Assembly: GCF_009866765.1 (NCBI RefSeq)
Contig: NZ_CP019431.1
Coordinates: 6,282,001-6,346,000, forward strand
Direction of reading: 5' to 3'
Source: Pseudomonas sp. S35
Lineage (GTDB): Bacteria; Pseudomonadota; Gammaproteobacteria; Pseudomonadales; Pseudomonadaceae
Length of the DNA: 64,000 bases
The position numbers and the translations under genes were made by a program. The stretch's first letter is position 1; every line of letters starts with the position of its first letter. Under the pieces are notes generated by a model. That model had not been told where the DNA came from. It made no database searches and worked only from the letters and a program-made list of their open reading frames with translations. Shown one piece after another: positions 35,580 to 44,476 of this stretch.

Positions 35580-36275
35580 TCAAGGCGTAACCGGTGTCAC
35601 GAAGGCAATGCCCGTACGCAGCGCCGCGTTGCGTACGTGTTCCTGCATGGTTTTCTGTGCCGCCGCACTGGCGCGGCGGGCCAGGGCGCGCAGGATTTTG
35701 CGATGTTCCTGCCAGGTTTCCATAGCCCGCTCCGGTCGGATGAACGGTAATTTCTGACTTTCCAGGAACACCTCGGCGCTGGCACTCAGGATACTCACCA
35801 TCGCTTGGTTGCCGCTGGCCAACAGGATGCGCTGGTGGAACTCGAAGTCCAGCCGTGCCGCCGCCTCGAAGTCGCCAGCCTTGAGTACCTTGCGCATTGC
35901 TTCAACGTTATCGTCAAGACGGTCCAGCTCATCGATCGTCAGCGTGACGGCTGCCAAGCCCGCCGCAAACCCTTCCAAGGCGTAGCGCAACTGGAAGATA
36001 TCCAGCGGCGTGGCCTGGGCCGCGAAAGGCCAGGCAAAGCCCGGCGCGTCCTCCACCGCCTGCACGAACACGCCTTTGCCCGGCTGCACGCTGACCACGC
36101 CCAGGGCGCTCAGGGACGACAGTGCCTCACGGAGCGACGCCCGGCTCACGCCCAACTGCACCGCCAGGTCGCGCTGGGACGGCAACGCATCGCCCGGCCC
36201 AAAGCCCTGTTCCTTGATCAGTTTGCGGATGGCCTGCAGGGCCGCTTCCGGTACGGCTTGGGCGATGGAATTCAT
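35580..36275 (-). CDS. GntR family (FadR/FCD subfamily) transcriptional regulator
   Basis: A 231-residue repressor-type regulator: N-terminal winged helix (PGDALPSQRDLAVQLGVSRA, then SLREALSSLSALGVVSVQPGKGVFV, residues 27-73) and an all-helical FCD ligand domain (DIFQLRYALEGFAAGLAA; LDFEFHQRILLASGN with metal-site His; EHRKILRALARR). It is divergent from the amino-acid ABC transporter operon across a 265-base gap carrying a PdhR-like sequence, so it very likely controls that operon. FCD regulators usually sense small carboxylates or amino acids. Confidence 0.9.
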   Translation of the reverse strand: MNSIAQAVPEAALQAIRKLIKEQGFGPGDALPSQRDLAVQLGVSRASLREALSSLSALGVVSVQPGKGVFVQAVEDAPGFAWPFAAQATPLDIFQLRYALEGFAAGLAAVTLTIDELDRLDDNVEAMRKVLKAGDFEAAARLDFEFHQRILLASGNQAMVSILSASAEVFLESQKLPFIRPERAMETWQEHRKILRALARRASAAAQKTMQEHVRNAALRTGIAFVTPVTP

Positions 36276-36410
36276 AAAAAACTCAAGGTTTCAGTCAACA
36301 GAGCGGCTAGTTGTAAAGCTATTCGCGGCCGACGGCAAGCCACGCCCCAAAGGGGCTCGCAGGGTTTTAGCGGCGCTCGAAAAGGGTGCGAAAAGCTCAG
36401 CTACTGTTCA

Positions 36411-36426
36411 GACCAGTAAGACCACT
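36411..36426. promoter_or_regulatory. Candidate GntR/FadR-type operator
   Basis: GACCAGTAAGACCACT contains GTAAGACCA, a half of the PdhR-like TGGTnnnACCA consensus, and on the other strand reads as two GGTCT repeats. It lies between the divergent regulator and transporter genes, 115 bases before the binding-protein start. Confidence 0.4.
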
Positions 36427-36540
36427 GAAACTCAACAAACTCCAGCCTTGCAGACGATTCCGAGCGGGCTGGCATGGGCTGTGCAATCCCCCAAGCAAGC
36501 CAAATCCAGAAAATCCCTTCGCCCTTCTCGGAGAGTTGCC

Positions 36541-37326
36541 ATGACCAAGCGCTACAGCGCCCTGCTTACTGCCCTGTTTGCCAGCCTGATGCTGAGCCAG
36601 GCACCCGCCCAGGCCAATGGTCTGGACGATATCGTCGCCCGTGGCACCCTCAAGGTCGCCGTGCCCCAGGACTTCCCGCCGTTCGGCTCAGTCGGCCCCG
36701 ACATGAAGCCACGCGGCCTGGACATCGACACTGCCAAGCTGCTGGCCGACCAGCTCAAGGTCAAGCTGGAGCTGACCCCGGTCAACAGCACCAACCGCAT
36801 CCCGTTCCTCACCACCGGCAAGGTCGATCTGGTGATCTCAAGCCTGGGCAAAAACCCGGAGCGGGAAAAAGTCATCGACTTCTCCAAGGCCTACGCGCCG
36901 TTCTACCTGGCCGTTTTCGGCCCACCTGATGCCGCCATCAACAGCCTCGACGACCTCAAGGGCAAGACCATCAGTGTGACCCGTGGCGCCATCGAAGACA
37001 TCGAGCTGACCGCCGTCGCGCCCAAGGAAGCAACGATCAAGCGTTTTGAAGACAACAACTCGACCATCGCCGCCTACCTGGCCGGCCAAGTCGATCTGAT
37101 TGCCAGCGGCAACGTGGTGATGGTGGCGATCAGCGAGCGCAACCCCAAACGTGTGCCGGCGCTGAAGGTGAAACTCAAGGACTCGCCGGTGTACATCGGC
37201 GTGAACAAAAACGAGCCGGCGTTACTGGAGAAGGTCAACCAGATCCTGGCCACGGGCAAGGCTGACGGCAGCCTGCAAAAGAACGCGATGCAATGGCTCA
37301 AAGAGCCGCTGCCTGCTGATCTCTGA
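36541..37326 (+). CDS. Polar amino-acid ABC transporter, periplasmic binding protein
   Basis: A 261-residue type II solute-binding protein of the SBP_bac_3 family. The signal peptide MTKRYSALLTALFASLMLSQAPAQA is followed by LDDIVARGTLKVAVPQDFPPFGSV and the specificity loop GLDIDTAKLLADQLKVKLELTPV. DLVISSLGKNPEREKVIDFS holds the conserved Arg that binds the amino-acid carboxylate. The start at 36541 follows GGAGAG. It heads a four-gene operon with two permeases and an ATPase, spaced 17 bases or overlapping. Substrate not determinable by eye. Confidence 0.92.
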   Translation: MTKRYSALLTALFASLMLSQAPAQANGLDDIVARGTLKVAVPQDFPPFGSVGPDMKPRGLDIDTAKLLADQLKVKLELTPVNSTNRIPFLTTGKVDLVISSLGKNPEREKVIDFSKAYAPFYLAVFGPPDAAINSLDDLKGKTISVTRGAIEDIELTAVAPKEATIKRFEDNNSTIAAYLAGQVDLIASGNVVMVAISERNPKRVPALKVKLKDSPVYIGVNKNEPALLEKVNQILATGKADGSLQKNAMQWLKEPLPADL

Positions 37327-37343
37327 TACGACGGAGCTGACTC

Positions 37344-38012
37344 ATGGCGTATCAATTTGACTTCGTACCCGTGCTGGCCAACACCGACCTGCTGCTACGC
37401 GGCGCGCTGTTCACCCTTGAGCTGACGGTCATCGGCGCGATCCTTGGCGTGGCCTTGGGCACTGTCGGCGCAGTGGTGCGGGCGTGGAAGATCCAGCCAT
37501 TCGCCTGGTGCTTCGGCGTGTATGTCGAGTTGATCCGCAACACGCCGTTCCTGGTGCAGTTGTTCTTCATCTTCTTCGGCCTGCCGTCCCTGGGGCTGAA
37601 GATCACCGAGTGGCAAGCCGCCGTACTGGCGATGGTGATCAACTTGGGCGCCTACTCCACGGAGATCATCCGCGCCGGCATCCAGGCCATCCCCCGTGGG
37701 CAACTGGAAGCCGCCGCCGCACTGGCGATGACGCGTTTCGAAGCGTTCCGCCATGTGGTGCTGCTGCCGGCGCTGGGCAAGGTGTGGCCGGCCCTGAGCA
37801 GCCAGATCATCATCGTGATGCTCGGTTCGGCAGTGTGTTCGCAGATCGCCACCGAAGAGCTGAGCTTCGCCGCCAACTTTATCCAGTCGCGCAATTTCCG
37901 CGCGTTTGAAACCTATGCCCTGACCACCTTGGTGTACCTGTGCATGGCGTTGATGATTCGCCAGTTGCTCAACTGGATCGGCCGCCGCTTTGTGATGAGG
38001 AACAGCCGATGA
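37344..38012 (+). CDS. Polar amino-acid ABC transporter permease (HisM/GlnP family) 1
   Basis: A 222-residue inner-membrane permease with about five helices. The HEQRO-type N-terminus (LLRGALFTLELTVIGAILGVALGTV) and the EAA loop EAAAALAMTRFEAFRHVVLLPALGKVWPAL (about 113-142) are typical of the His/Glu/Gln family. Its stop overlaps the start of the second permease (ATGA), so the pair is made stoichiometrically as a heterodimer. Confidence 0.93.
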   Translation: MAYQFDFVPVLANTDLLLRGALFTLELTVIGAILGVALGTVGAVVRAWKIQPFAWCFGVYVELIRNTPFLVQLFFIFFGLPSLGLKITEWQAAVLAMVINLGAYSTEIIRAGIQAIPRGQLEAAAALAMTRFEAFRHVVLLPALGKVWPALSSQIIIVMLGSAVCSQIATEELSFAANFIQSRNFRAFETYALTTLVYLCMALMIRQLLNWIGRRFVMRNSR

Positions 38013-38659
38013 GTGATTTTTCGTTCTGGGACATCGTGCGCAACCTGCTCACGGGCCTGCAATGGACCTTGTTGCTGTCGCTGGTAGCGTTTATCGGCGG
38101 CGGCCTGATCGGCTTGCTGGTGATGACGATGCGCATCAGCAGCAAGGCGCTCCCACGCAATGTGGCGCGTCTCTATATCGAACTGTTCCAGGGCACGCCG
38201 CTGTTGATGCAGCTGTTCCTGGTGTTCTTCGGCATCGCCTTGCTGGGGATCGATATTTCGCCCTGGCTGGCGGCGGCCATTGCCCTCACGTTATTTACCA
38301 GCGCCTACCTCGCCGAAATCTGGCGCGGCTGCGTCGACTCCATCGCCCACGGGCAGTGGGAAGCCTCGGCCAGCCTGGCGCTGAACCCGCTTGAGCAACT
38401 GCGCTACGTGATCCTGCCCCAGGCGCTGCGCATTGCCGTGGCGCCAACCGTAGGGTTCTCGGTGCAGGTGGTCAAAGGCACCGCCGTGACCTCGATCATC
38501 GGTTTCACCGAACTGACCAAGACCGGCGGCATGCTCGCCAACGCCACCTTCGAGCCCTTCATGGTCTACGGCCTGGTGGCCCTCGGTTACTTCCTGCTCT
38601 GCTACCCCTTGTCCCTCAGTGCGCGCTACCTGGAAAGGAGACTGCATGCCTCTGCTTAG
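38009..38659 (+). CDS. Polar amino-acid ABC transporter permease (HisQ/GlnP family) 2
   Basis: A 216-residue permease paralogous to the preceding gene: LLTGLQWTLLLSLVAFIGGGLIGLL at the start, ELFQGTPLLMQLFLVFFG, and the EAA loop EASASLALNPLEQLRYVILPQALRIAV. The start at 38009 (MSDFSFWDIV) overlaps the first permease by four bases; the ATPase gene begins inside its last codons (14-base overlap). Confidence 0.93.
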   Translation: MSDFSFWDIVRNLLTGLQWTLLLSLVAFIGGGLIGLLVMTMRISSKALPRNVARLYIELFQGTPLLMQLFLVFFGIALLGIDISPWLAAAIALTLFTSAYLAEIWRGCVDSIAHGQWEASASLALNPLEQLRYVILPQALRIAVAPTVGFSVQVVKGTAVTSIIGFTELTKTGGMLANATFEPFMVYGLVALGYFLLCYPLSLSARYLERRLHASA

Positions 38660-39383
38660 AATTTCCGCCCTGCATAAGTATTACGGCGATCACCATGTCC
38701 TCAAGGGCATCGACCTGACGGTTGAAGAAGGCCAGGTGGTGGCGATCATCGGCCGCAGTGGCTCGGGTAAATCCACCTTGCTGCGTACCCTCAACGGCCT
38801 GGAATCGATCAACGACGGCGTGATCGAGGTCGACGGCGAATACCTCGACGCCGCCCGCGCGGACCTGCGCAGCCTGCGTCAGAAAGTCGGCATGGTGTTC
38901 CAGCAGTTCAACCTGTTCCCTCACCTGACCGTCGGCGAAAACGTCATGCTCGCGCCGCAGGTGGTGCAGAAAGTGCCCAAAGGCAAGGCGGCACAGCTTG
39001 CCCGGCAGATGCTGGAGCGTGTCGGGCTGGGGGAAAAGTTCGATGCTTTCCCCGACCGCCTGTCCGGCGGCCAGCAGCAACGCGTCGCCATCGCCCGCGC
39101 GCTGGCCATGTCGCCCAAGGTGCTGCTGTGCGATGAAATCACCTCGGCCCTGGACCCGGAGTTGGTCAATGAAGTGCTCAGCGTGGTGCGCCAACTGGCC
39201 AAGGACGGCATGACCCTGATCATGGTGACTCACGAGATGCGCTTTGCCCGTGAGGTCGGCGACAAGCTGGTGTTCATGCACCAAGGGAAAGTGCATGAAG
39301 TGGGCGATCCAAAGCTGCTGTTTGCCAACCCGCAGACGGCTGAGTTGGCAAACTTCATCGGCACCACCGAGGCGCACGCCTGA
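38646..39383 (+). CDS. Polar amino-acid ABC transporter ATP-binding protein
   Basis: A 245-residue nucleotide-binding subunit of the HisP/GlnQ family. Walker A GRSGSGKST, Q-loop VFQQFNLFPHLTV, signature LSGGQQQRVAIARAL, Walker B VLLCDEITSALDPE and switch His in VTHEMRFAREV. The start at 38646 (MPLLRISALHKYYG) is preferred over the upstream ATG at 38619, which would lie within the permease. It ends four bases from the stop of the convergent fimbrial gene; no terminator fits in the gap. Confidence 0.95.
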   Translation: MPLLRISALHKYYGDHHVLKGIDLTVEEGQVVAIIGRSGSGKSTLLRTLNGLESINDGVIEVDGEYLDAARADLRSLRQKVGMVFQQFNLFPHLTVGENVMLAPQVVQKVPKGKAAQLARQMLERVGLGEKFDAFPDRLSGGQQQRVAIARALAMSPKVLLCDEITSALDPELVNEVLSVVRQLAKDGMTLIMVTHEMRFAREVGDKLVFMHQGKVHEVGDPKLLFANPQTAELANFIGTTEAHA

Positions 39384-39387
39384 TCGT

Positions 39388-39945
39388 TCAACCACCCGGT
39401 ACCAGCTCGAAACGCCCACCGCCCTCCAACAGCGTTTTATCGCGTACTGCCGGGGCGGTGTGCGATAGGTAGGCATCGACCTGCACCTGCGCAGAAAACA
39501 CCCGCCCGGCGATCGGCTGTCCGGCCTTCAGTACCACCAGCGCTTGATCAGGCCGCAACTGGCCACTGCGCTCGGTACGGCTGTTCATCGGCGCCAACTC
39601 CATCGGCTGGCCATCCAGCAGCGGCTGCTGCAGGCTCACGTCAAAACGCCCGTGCCGGCCAAAGCCAAAGCCCTGCGCATCCGCCGGTACACCCCGAAAA
39701 CGCAAGGCGATCAACCGGTCGTCAGGGCAGGTCACGTTCAGACGCACCACGCGTTTGCCCAGAGGTATCCCGCGTGAATCGTGCGTCGTACCGGGGCGCA
39801 GAGGCCCGTAATCAATGTGCGGCTGGCTCACTGAGAGTCGACACTCAGCCGCCGAGACCTCAAACACCGTCAGCAGGCTCACGACAACCGCAAGCGCTCC
39901 CGACGCCAGGGCACCACTAGCGGCAGACCGCCGCCGAGCTTTCAT
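39388..39945 (-). CDS. Fimbrial minor subunit or tip protein of the chaperone-usher operon
   Basis: About 185 residues with a signal peptide (MKARRRSAASGALASGALAV... cut before AECRL). The mature part has the early Cys of pilins (AECRLSVSQPHIDYGPLRPGT) paired with a later Cys (VTCPDDRL), and beta-strand sequence to the end. The start at 39945 has GGTGG eight bases upstream and overlaps the usher gene by 29 bases; an ATG at 39960 is an alternative. It lies at the end of the operon where tip adhesins or terminators are usual. Specific role unknown. Confidence 0.75.
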   Translation of the reverse strand: MKARRRSAASGALASGALAVVVSLLTVFEVSAAECRLSVSQPHIDYGPLRPGTTHDSRGIPLGKRVVRLNVTCPDDRLIALRFRGVPADAQGFGFGRHGRFDVSLQQPLLDGQPMELAPMNSRTERSGQLRPDQALVVLKAGQPIAGRVFSAQVQVDAYLSHTAPAVRDKTLLEGGGRFELVPGG

Positions 39946-42421
39946 AATGTTGGCCACCATCGCTTTGTTCCGCCAGGTCGATTTGCAGTGTGCAAGAGGT
40001 CGCGTTAGGCGCTGATACGGTCAGGGCCTGCGGCGAGTCAATGTTATTCAGGAAGATCAGGCCGTCCCCGACGACGGTGGTCAGGAAGGTCTTGTCTGCG
40101 GCGAAAACCGAAGCGCCTTTGGGCAACGGCTGGCCACTTGCATCGGTCGCACGCAACAGCAATCGCCGGACCTTCACCACTTCAAAGTCGACCGTGCTGA
40201 ATGAGCCCCGCCCGACTTCCAGGGTCTTGGTGCCGTTCTTGATGTCCACCAGTCGTGGCAGGGATTTACCTTCCACCGCAACAAAACTGCTCTGATACGC
40301 AGGTAAGCCGGGTATCACCGCCATTCCCCAATGATCAGTCCATACGGGCCCCTGGGCCGTGGTGATGCGCGCGCCCGACACATCGCCGACCGAAGCAACC
40401 CCAAAGGTATCCTCGACCCTGTACGGTGACAGCGTCAGCCCACGCTCATGCGCCACGACCGCACCTTGCAACTGCCCGCTGTAGCTGCTGCTGGTGGCGT
40501 CCCGGTTGACGCCCAGGCCCAACTGGGCATAACGGGACGTCGTGTTGAGCGTACCGCCCAGGGCATGCTGGACGTCAGGTGCCAAGTCGCTGTCGGCGCG
40601 AAGTTCATAATTGAGCGTGTCGTCAACACGTTCGCTGTAGGCGGTGCCGATACTCGATCGCCCGCCCTGATGCCTGGCCGTCGACGTCAACGCACGGTCG
40701 CCGCCCAATGGCACACTGATCTGCAAACGAACGCCAACCCCTTCGTTGTCTTCTTTCTGATTGCCGGTATTGCCCACCTGCGAGTCCATGCTCAACCCGA
40801 CATTGGCGTACTTGAAATCCTTGCTCCAGAAGCCATGGACTTGCGAGGAGGTGCGACTGTTGAAGTGTGCGGCACGGGTGTAGCCGACCGAGAAGGCGCC
40901 TAACTGCGGGTCTGCCCAACTGAGGCCCGCGGTGTATTGGTTTTTGAAACGCGAGTCCGTCGCTTCGCCAACATCGGTGCGCACAGCATCGAGCACATCC
41001 CGATAGCCACGGGTCTGAGTCGTGGCGCTCAAGGTCATTTGCACGTCCCTGGGCAATGCACTGCCCAACGAGATGCTGTTTTGCATACCCCGTACGTTTT
41101 TCTCGCCATCGCGAGACAGGTTGTTGCGAAAGCCAACCGAGAAACGTTCGGAGAAACTGCTGTCCAGCGCCACCCCCAGCGCGTTGTAGTCATCGGTGGC
41201 CTGTACACCCGAGCTGAGGGTGGTGCTGGGGCTGAGCGCAAAGGTCCCGCTGGCCATGCCCAGCAGAGGCTCATCGGCACCACTGCGGTCCACATCCCGA
41301 ACCCTGCCGACAGCCGCCGTATAGCCTGACTTCATCGGCACCGCACCGCGAAAAGAAGCGGCGGGCACGACGAAACTGCGCTGTCCACCACGGGTCTCGA
41401 TAACCCGTACCTCAAGGTCACTCGTGCCGTTGAGCAACGGCAGGTTGCTCAGCGCAAACGGCCCTTCTGGCACGACCGTCGTATAGATCAGTGCACCCGA
41501 CTGACGTACCTCTACCCGCGACTGACTCAGCGCCTGGCCTTCGACCACCACGCCATTGCCGCCGCCGCCCCCTTCCACACCGTCTGGAGACAGCTGAACG
41601 CCCGTCATTTGCACCCCGCCAAACACGGGGCTACGACTGGATATTTGCCCCACCTGGAAAGTAGACGCCAACGGCGCAATATCCCGCTGCGCATACGCGT
41701 ACAAGTGTTCCGTGCTTGACCGACCTTCGGTAGAGAGATAGAGCTGACGGCTGCGTGCAATCCAATCACCGACGTTGAACCCTACCTCCGTAGAAGCCGA
41801 GAGAAAACGTCCCGTGTCCCCTCGCGAATGACTGTTGACGCCTTGCACGTCGTAGTTGAGCAGGGCGGCCGTTCCTCCTCGCACGAAATGGCCGGTAGCG
41901 CGTTGCGGTTCGCGTATCGATTGGGTTGGCGCCACGATCGACACTGCTTCACTGCCCGGGTTCAGGTTCAAGATCGTGCTGGGAAACTCGGCAAGAAAGT
42001 CATGGCAGGCTTGATCAGCGCCAACCTGGTTGTTTATCACCGCAGTGGGCGTGTGCAGACCGGCTCGATCCAACAGACCTCGGGTAAAACACAGCTTCCC
42101 CTCATGGTCGAACCGCACATCGGTCAACCCAATACGCTCGCCATTCACCGTCAGATCGACGACCCGAGCGCCTTCACTGAAACGGGGTGCGTCGCGAAAA
42201 TAGCGGGCAACCGATGGATCAAGTCCACGCGCCAGCAAGATACTCAGATCGAATCCCGGGGGGGATGCCCCAGATTCGGCATAAGCGTGCCCCGTGCCCG
42301 CCGCCAACATCGCGGCGCAGATAAGGAGACTGACGCGGTTAAATATAAAAGGCGCGCGGGCCTTTCCCCTATCACGCTGGTTTTTACGAACAGCACCGGT
42401 GACCCCGTTTAGTTTCCTCAT
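39917..42421 (-). CDS. Outer-membrane fimbrial usher (FimD/PapC family)
   Basis: An 834-residue usher. The signal region ends near HAYA; the N-terminal domain begins after DLSILLARGLDPSVARYF. The 24-strand barrel and middle plug domain follow (GPFALSNLPLLNGTSDLEVRVIETRGGQRSFVVPAA, typical PapC), then C-terminal domains with GASVFAADKTFLTTVVGDGLIFLNN and the last Cys pair. It is slightly short and divergent relative to FimD. The chaperone stop is six bases upstream. Together with the chaperone and two subunits it forms one complete assembly system. Confidence 0.9.
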   Translation of the reverse strand: MRKLNGVTGAVRKNQRDRGKARAPFIFNRVSLLICAAMLAAGTGHAYAESGASPPGFDLSILLARGLDPSVARYFRDAPRFSEGARVVDLTVNGERIGLTDVRFDHEGKLCFTRGLLDRAGLHTPTAVINNQVGADQACHDFLAEFPSTILNLNPGSEAVSIVAPTQSIREPQRATGHFVRGGTAALLNYDVQGVNSHSRGDTGRFLSASTEVGFNVGDWIARSRQLYLSTEGRSSTEHLYAYAQRDIAPLASTFQVGQISSRSPVFGGVQMTGVQLSPDGVEGGGGGNGVVVEGQALSQSRVEVRQSGALIYTTVVPEGPFALSNLPLLNGTSDLEVRVIETRGGQRSFVVPAASFRGAVPMKSGYTAAVGRVRDVDRSGADEPLLGMASGTFALSPSTTLSSGVQATDDYNALGVALDSSFSERFSVGFRNNLSRDGEKNVRGMQNSISLGSALPRDVQMTLSATTQTRGYRDVLDAVRTDVGEATDSRFKNQYTAGLSWADPQLGAFSVGYTRAAHFNSRTSSQVHGFWSKDFKYANVGLSMDSQVGNTGNQKEDNEGVGVRLQISVPLGGDRALTSTARHQGGRSSIGTAYSERVDDTLNYELRADSDLAPDVQHALGGTLNTTSRYAQLGLGVNRDATSSSYSGQLQGAVVAHERGLTLSPYRVEDTFGVASVGDVSGARITTAQGPVWTDHWGMAVIPGLPAYQSSFVAVEGKSLPRLVDIKNGTKTLEVGRGSFSTVDFEVVKVRRLLLRATDASGQPLPKGASVFAADKTFLTTVVGDGLIFLNNIDSPQALTVSAPNATSCTLQIDLAEQSDGGQHYESSAAVCR

Positions 42422-42427
42422 GCGGGA

Positions 42428-43144
42428 TCAAGGCGTGTTGGCTAAAAGGGTGGCATCGTAGCTATCTACGTTAAAGCCATAGACAGTGGCAGGTGCGATG
42501 GTCACGGTCGTGGCATCCGGGGAAGGGCTTGAAAATTCGGTGCTCAGCACCTCCCCCGGCAGGATGTAAGTGCGTGACAGGTAGGCTTTGGTATTTTGCG
42601 GATTAAGCTGCACCTCGGCGGCTAGACGAACGACATAGGGGCTGTCGTTCTGCACACTCAAGGTTTTGCCCTGAAGGCGCCAGGTCAGCAGCTCCCAAGG
42701 CGAATTGTGCTGTGGCAGGTCCCTGGGGTGGAGAATCAACGGCACGTTTTGCCGCAAGCTGATACCGATCGTGGCACCCGACCCAGGCTTGGTTTGCGGA
42801 ATGCCTTCGAAGGTGACACGTTTCAAACGCTGGGTCTTGAGCGGCTCCTTGCCGATAGCCAAGAACCTCACCATTTGTAGCTCGCCACCATCGACCCTCG
42901 CCACCGGCGGCGTAACGATCACCAGCGGCTCAAGATCTTCCGGAATGTCCTCAACCGCCGAATGGAGCAGTGCGGGTGCGTTGTCGGTATTTTTGACATT
43001 AATACTGACCTCACCCTCTGCCTCGTTCAACACAATGACAGTAGTTTCAGGCTCCATCCCATCGGCGTAGGCTGCACCACATAAAAAAAAGTTAACGCAC
43101 AGGTAAAACGGTATAAACGCCTTTGACATTGAGATGATGCTCAT
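42428..43144 (-). CDS. Periplasmic fimbrial chaperone
   Basis: A 238-residue PapD-like chaperone that folds pilus subunits by donor-strand complementation. Signal peptide to about residue 27 (CGAAYA), then the first Ig domain with VIVLNEAEGEVSINVKNTDNAPALLHSAVED, the proline-rich PPVARVDGGELQMVRFL strand and the second domain. The conserved Arg of the cleft is in the first domain region. Placed between the major subunit and the usher. Confidence 0.9.
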   Translation of the reverse strand: MSIISMSKAFIPFYLCVNFFLCGAAYADGMEPETTVIVLNEAEGEVSINVKNTDNAPALLHSAVEDIPEDLEPLVIVTPPVARVDGGELQMVRFLAIGKEPLKTQRLKRVTFEGIPQTKPGSGATIGISLRQNVPLILHPRDLPQHNSPWELLTWRLQGKTLSVQNDSPYVVRLAAEVQLNPQNTKAYLSRTYILPGEVLSTEFSSPSPDATTVTIAPATVYGFNVDSYDATLLANTP

Positions 43145-43322
43145 TCGATTTTCCCTTTACTTCAGGCACGGCAAAGCAGCCAACGCACGTTAGAGCCTCA
43201 AACAATAAAAGCTTCAGCCTGCGCTGGCCGACCTAGCGTTGTTTATAAGCAGCGAAGCGACACGCAACACTTGCAGCCGTCAGTTAAAACATTCACGGCA
43301 ATAAGTGTGGTGCTCGGGCAAC
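43145..43322 (-). other. Spacer between major fimbrial subunit and chaperone
   Basis: A 178-base AT-rich spacer within the fimbrial operon. No T-tract terminator is evident, but long spacers after the major subunit commonly hold attenuating hairpins that lower chaperone-usher expression. Nothing more can be supported. Confidence 0.4.
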
Positions 43323-43973
43323 TTAGAGATAGACCAACTCAAGGGTAGCGTGACCATCCAGCCTGATTTCGCCGTTCATGGTCAATGCAGAGGTTTTATT
43401 GATAACGGGCTGAACCATCAAGTTACCGGAAACCACGCCAACCCTGGAGGGTGAATACGCGATGCTGGTGCGCCAACTGCCCAACTCCGGCGACTGCCCC
43501 AACACCGGGTCGGTGTAGTGCCACGATGCCCCATTGTTAGGCGACCGTGCGACAAGAACGGACCGGCCATCAGCAACGTTATTTTCCATAAAGATAACGT
43601 AACCGCCGATCCTCTCACCCCTTGCCGTCGTGCCGAGGCCGAAGTTGAACCTGTCGTTATAGGTCTGGTTATACATGACCTGCATCATGCCAGGGACTTT
43701 ACTGGAAGCACGATTGTCCAGGGTCCTGATCCCGACCATCGTAGGAGACGAACACCTCACCGCATACTGCGTGCCCTTTTTTGCCAGTTTGGTATAACTC
43801 GTCGAGTTCAACGAGCCTGCATTAATCCGACCATAATCAATGTTCGAGTTACCGATGGCAAAACTACAGCTCGGCGGTGTAATGGAACCCCTTACACGCA
43901 AATCCGCGGCCTGGACGCTTGCACCAGCAACCGCTAGGAATAAACCCACGCACAACGCACTTTTCTTCTTCAT
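43323..43973 (-). CDS. DUF1120-type fimbrial major subunit
   Basis: A 216-residue exported subunit. Signal peptide MKKKSALCVGLFLAVAGASVQA, then ADLRVRGSITPPSCSFAIGNSNIDYGRINAGSL, the DUF1120 pattern (early Cys, pilin-like Gly motif), and KGTQYAVRCSSPTMVGIRT with the partner Cys. The C-terminus (GHATLELVYL) is an alternating strand used in donor-strand exchange. A GAGGTGGG ribosome site precedes the start at 43973. It is first in the operon, as expected of the abundant subunit. Base composition is visibly more AT-rich than core genes. Confidence 0.85.
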   Translation of the reverse strand: MKKKSALCVGLFLAVAGASVQAADLRVRGSITPPSCSFAIGNSNIDYGRINAGSLNSTSYTKLAKKGTQYAVRCSSPTMVGIRTLDNRASSKVPGMMQVMYNQTYNDRFNFGLGTTARGERIGGYVIFMENNVADGRSVLVARSPNNGASWHYTDPVLGQSPELGSWRTSIAYSPSRVGVVSGNLMVQPVINKTSALTMNGEIRLDGHATLELVYL

Positions 43974-44476
43974 ATAGAACCCACCTCAGTCAAAGATTAT
44001 TTATCTGACACACGATTAATGATCAAAAGCTCACAACATGAACTTCGCAAGAAGGCCGCCAGCAACCCCCTCTTCTGAAACGCCCACCTATAAATAAATA
44101 CCACCACGGCCTAAACGCCGACACAAAGTATCAACACTCTACACAGACGATAAAACCGGAAAAAATATCAACCCTCGTAAGAACGATCAGCCGCGACACT
44201 TTCTCGCAGGATCAATCACTGTACGAATCAAAATAAAATAGCCGAGGACCAATACAAAACCATGTAGGAGTTTGCGAACACCGTACAAATGAAAGTTTCC
44301 AAACTTAATAACTACAATACCCACCGAACTTGTAATACAAACGTCATGAAAACTTCCTACAGCACGCCTCTGCGATTTCCGCCGAGGTACTGATTGGAAT
44401 TCGTCTGGCGCTACGCGTTGGCGTCAGCGGTCGATCGTGGCACGATGGCAAGGTTATCGACCGAGACCCCCAAACC
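43974..44476. other. AT-rich intergenic region upstream of fimbrial operon and ppx
   Basis: 503 bases without a credible gene, markedly AT-rich from 43985 to 44345 (runs such as AATCAAAATAAAATAG). It contains the divergent promoters of the fimbrial operon and ppx; TACAAT at 44313-44318 could be a -10 box for ppx, and a TTGTA-A-TACAA palindrome lies at 44330-44340. AT-rich DNA of this type is a usual target of the xenogeneic silencers MvaT/MvaU in pseudomonads (inference). Confidence 0.55.

Noticed and set aside
44346..44393. 15-codon frame [15 protein letters not shown] upstream of ppx
   Set aside because: No ribosome site and no supporting context; AT-rich DNA gives such frames by chance.
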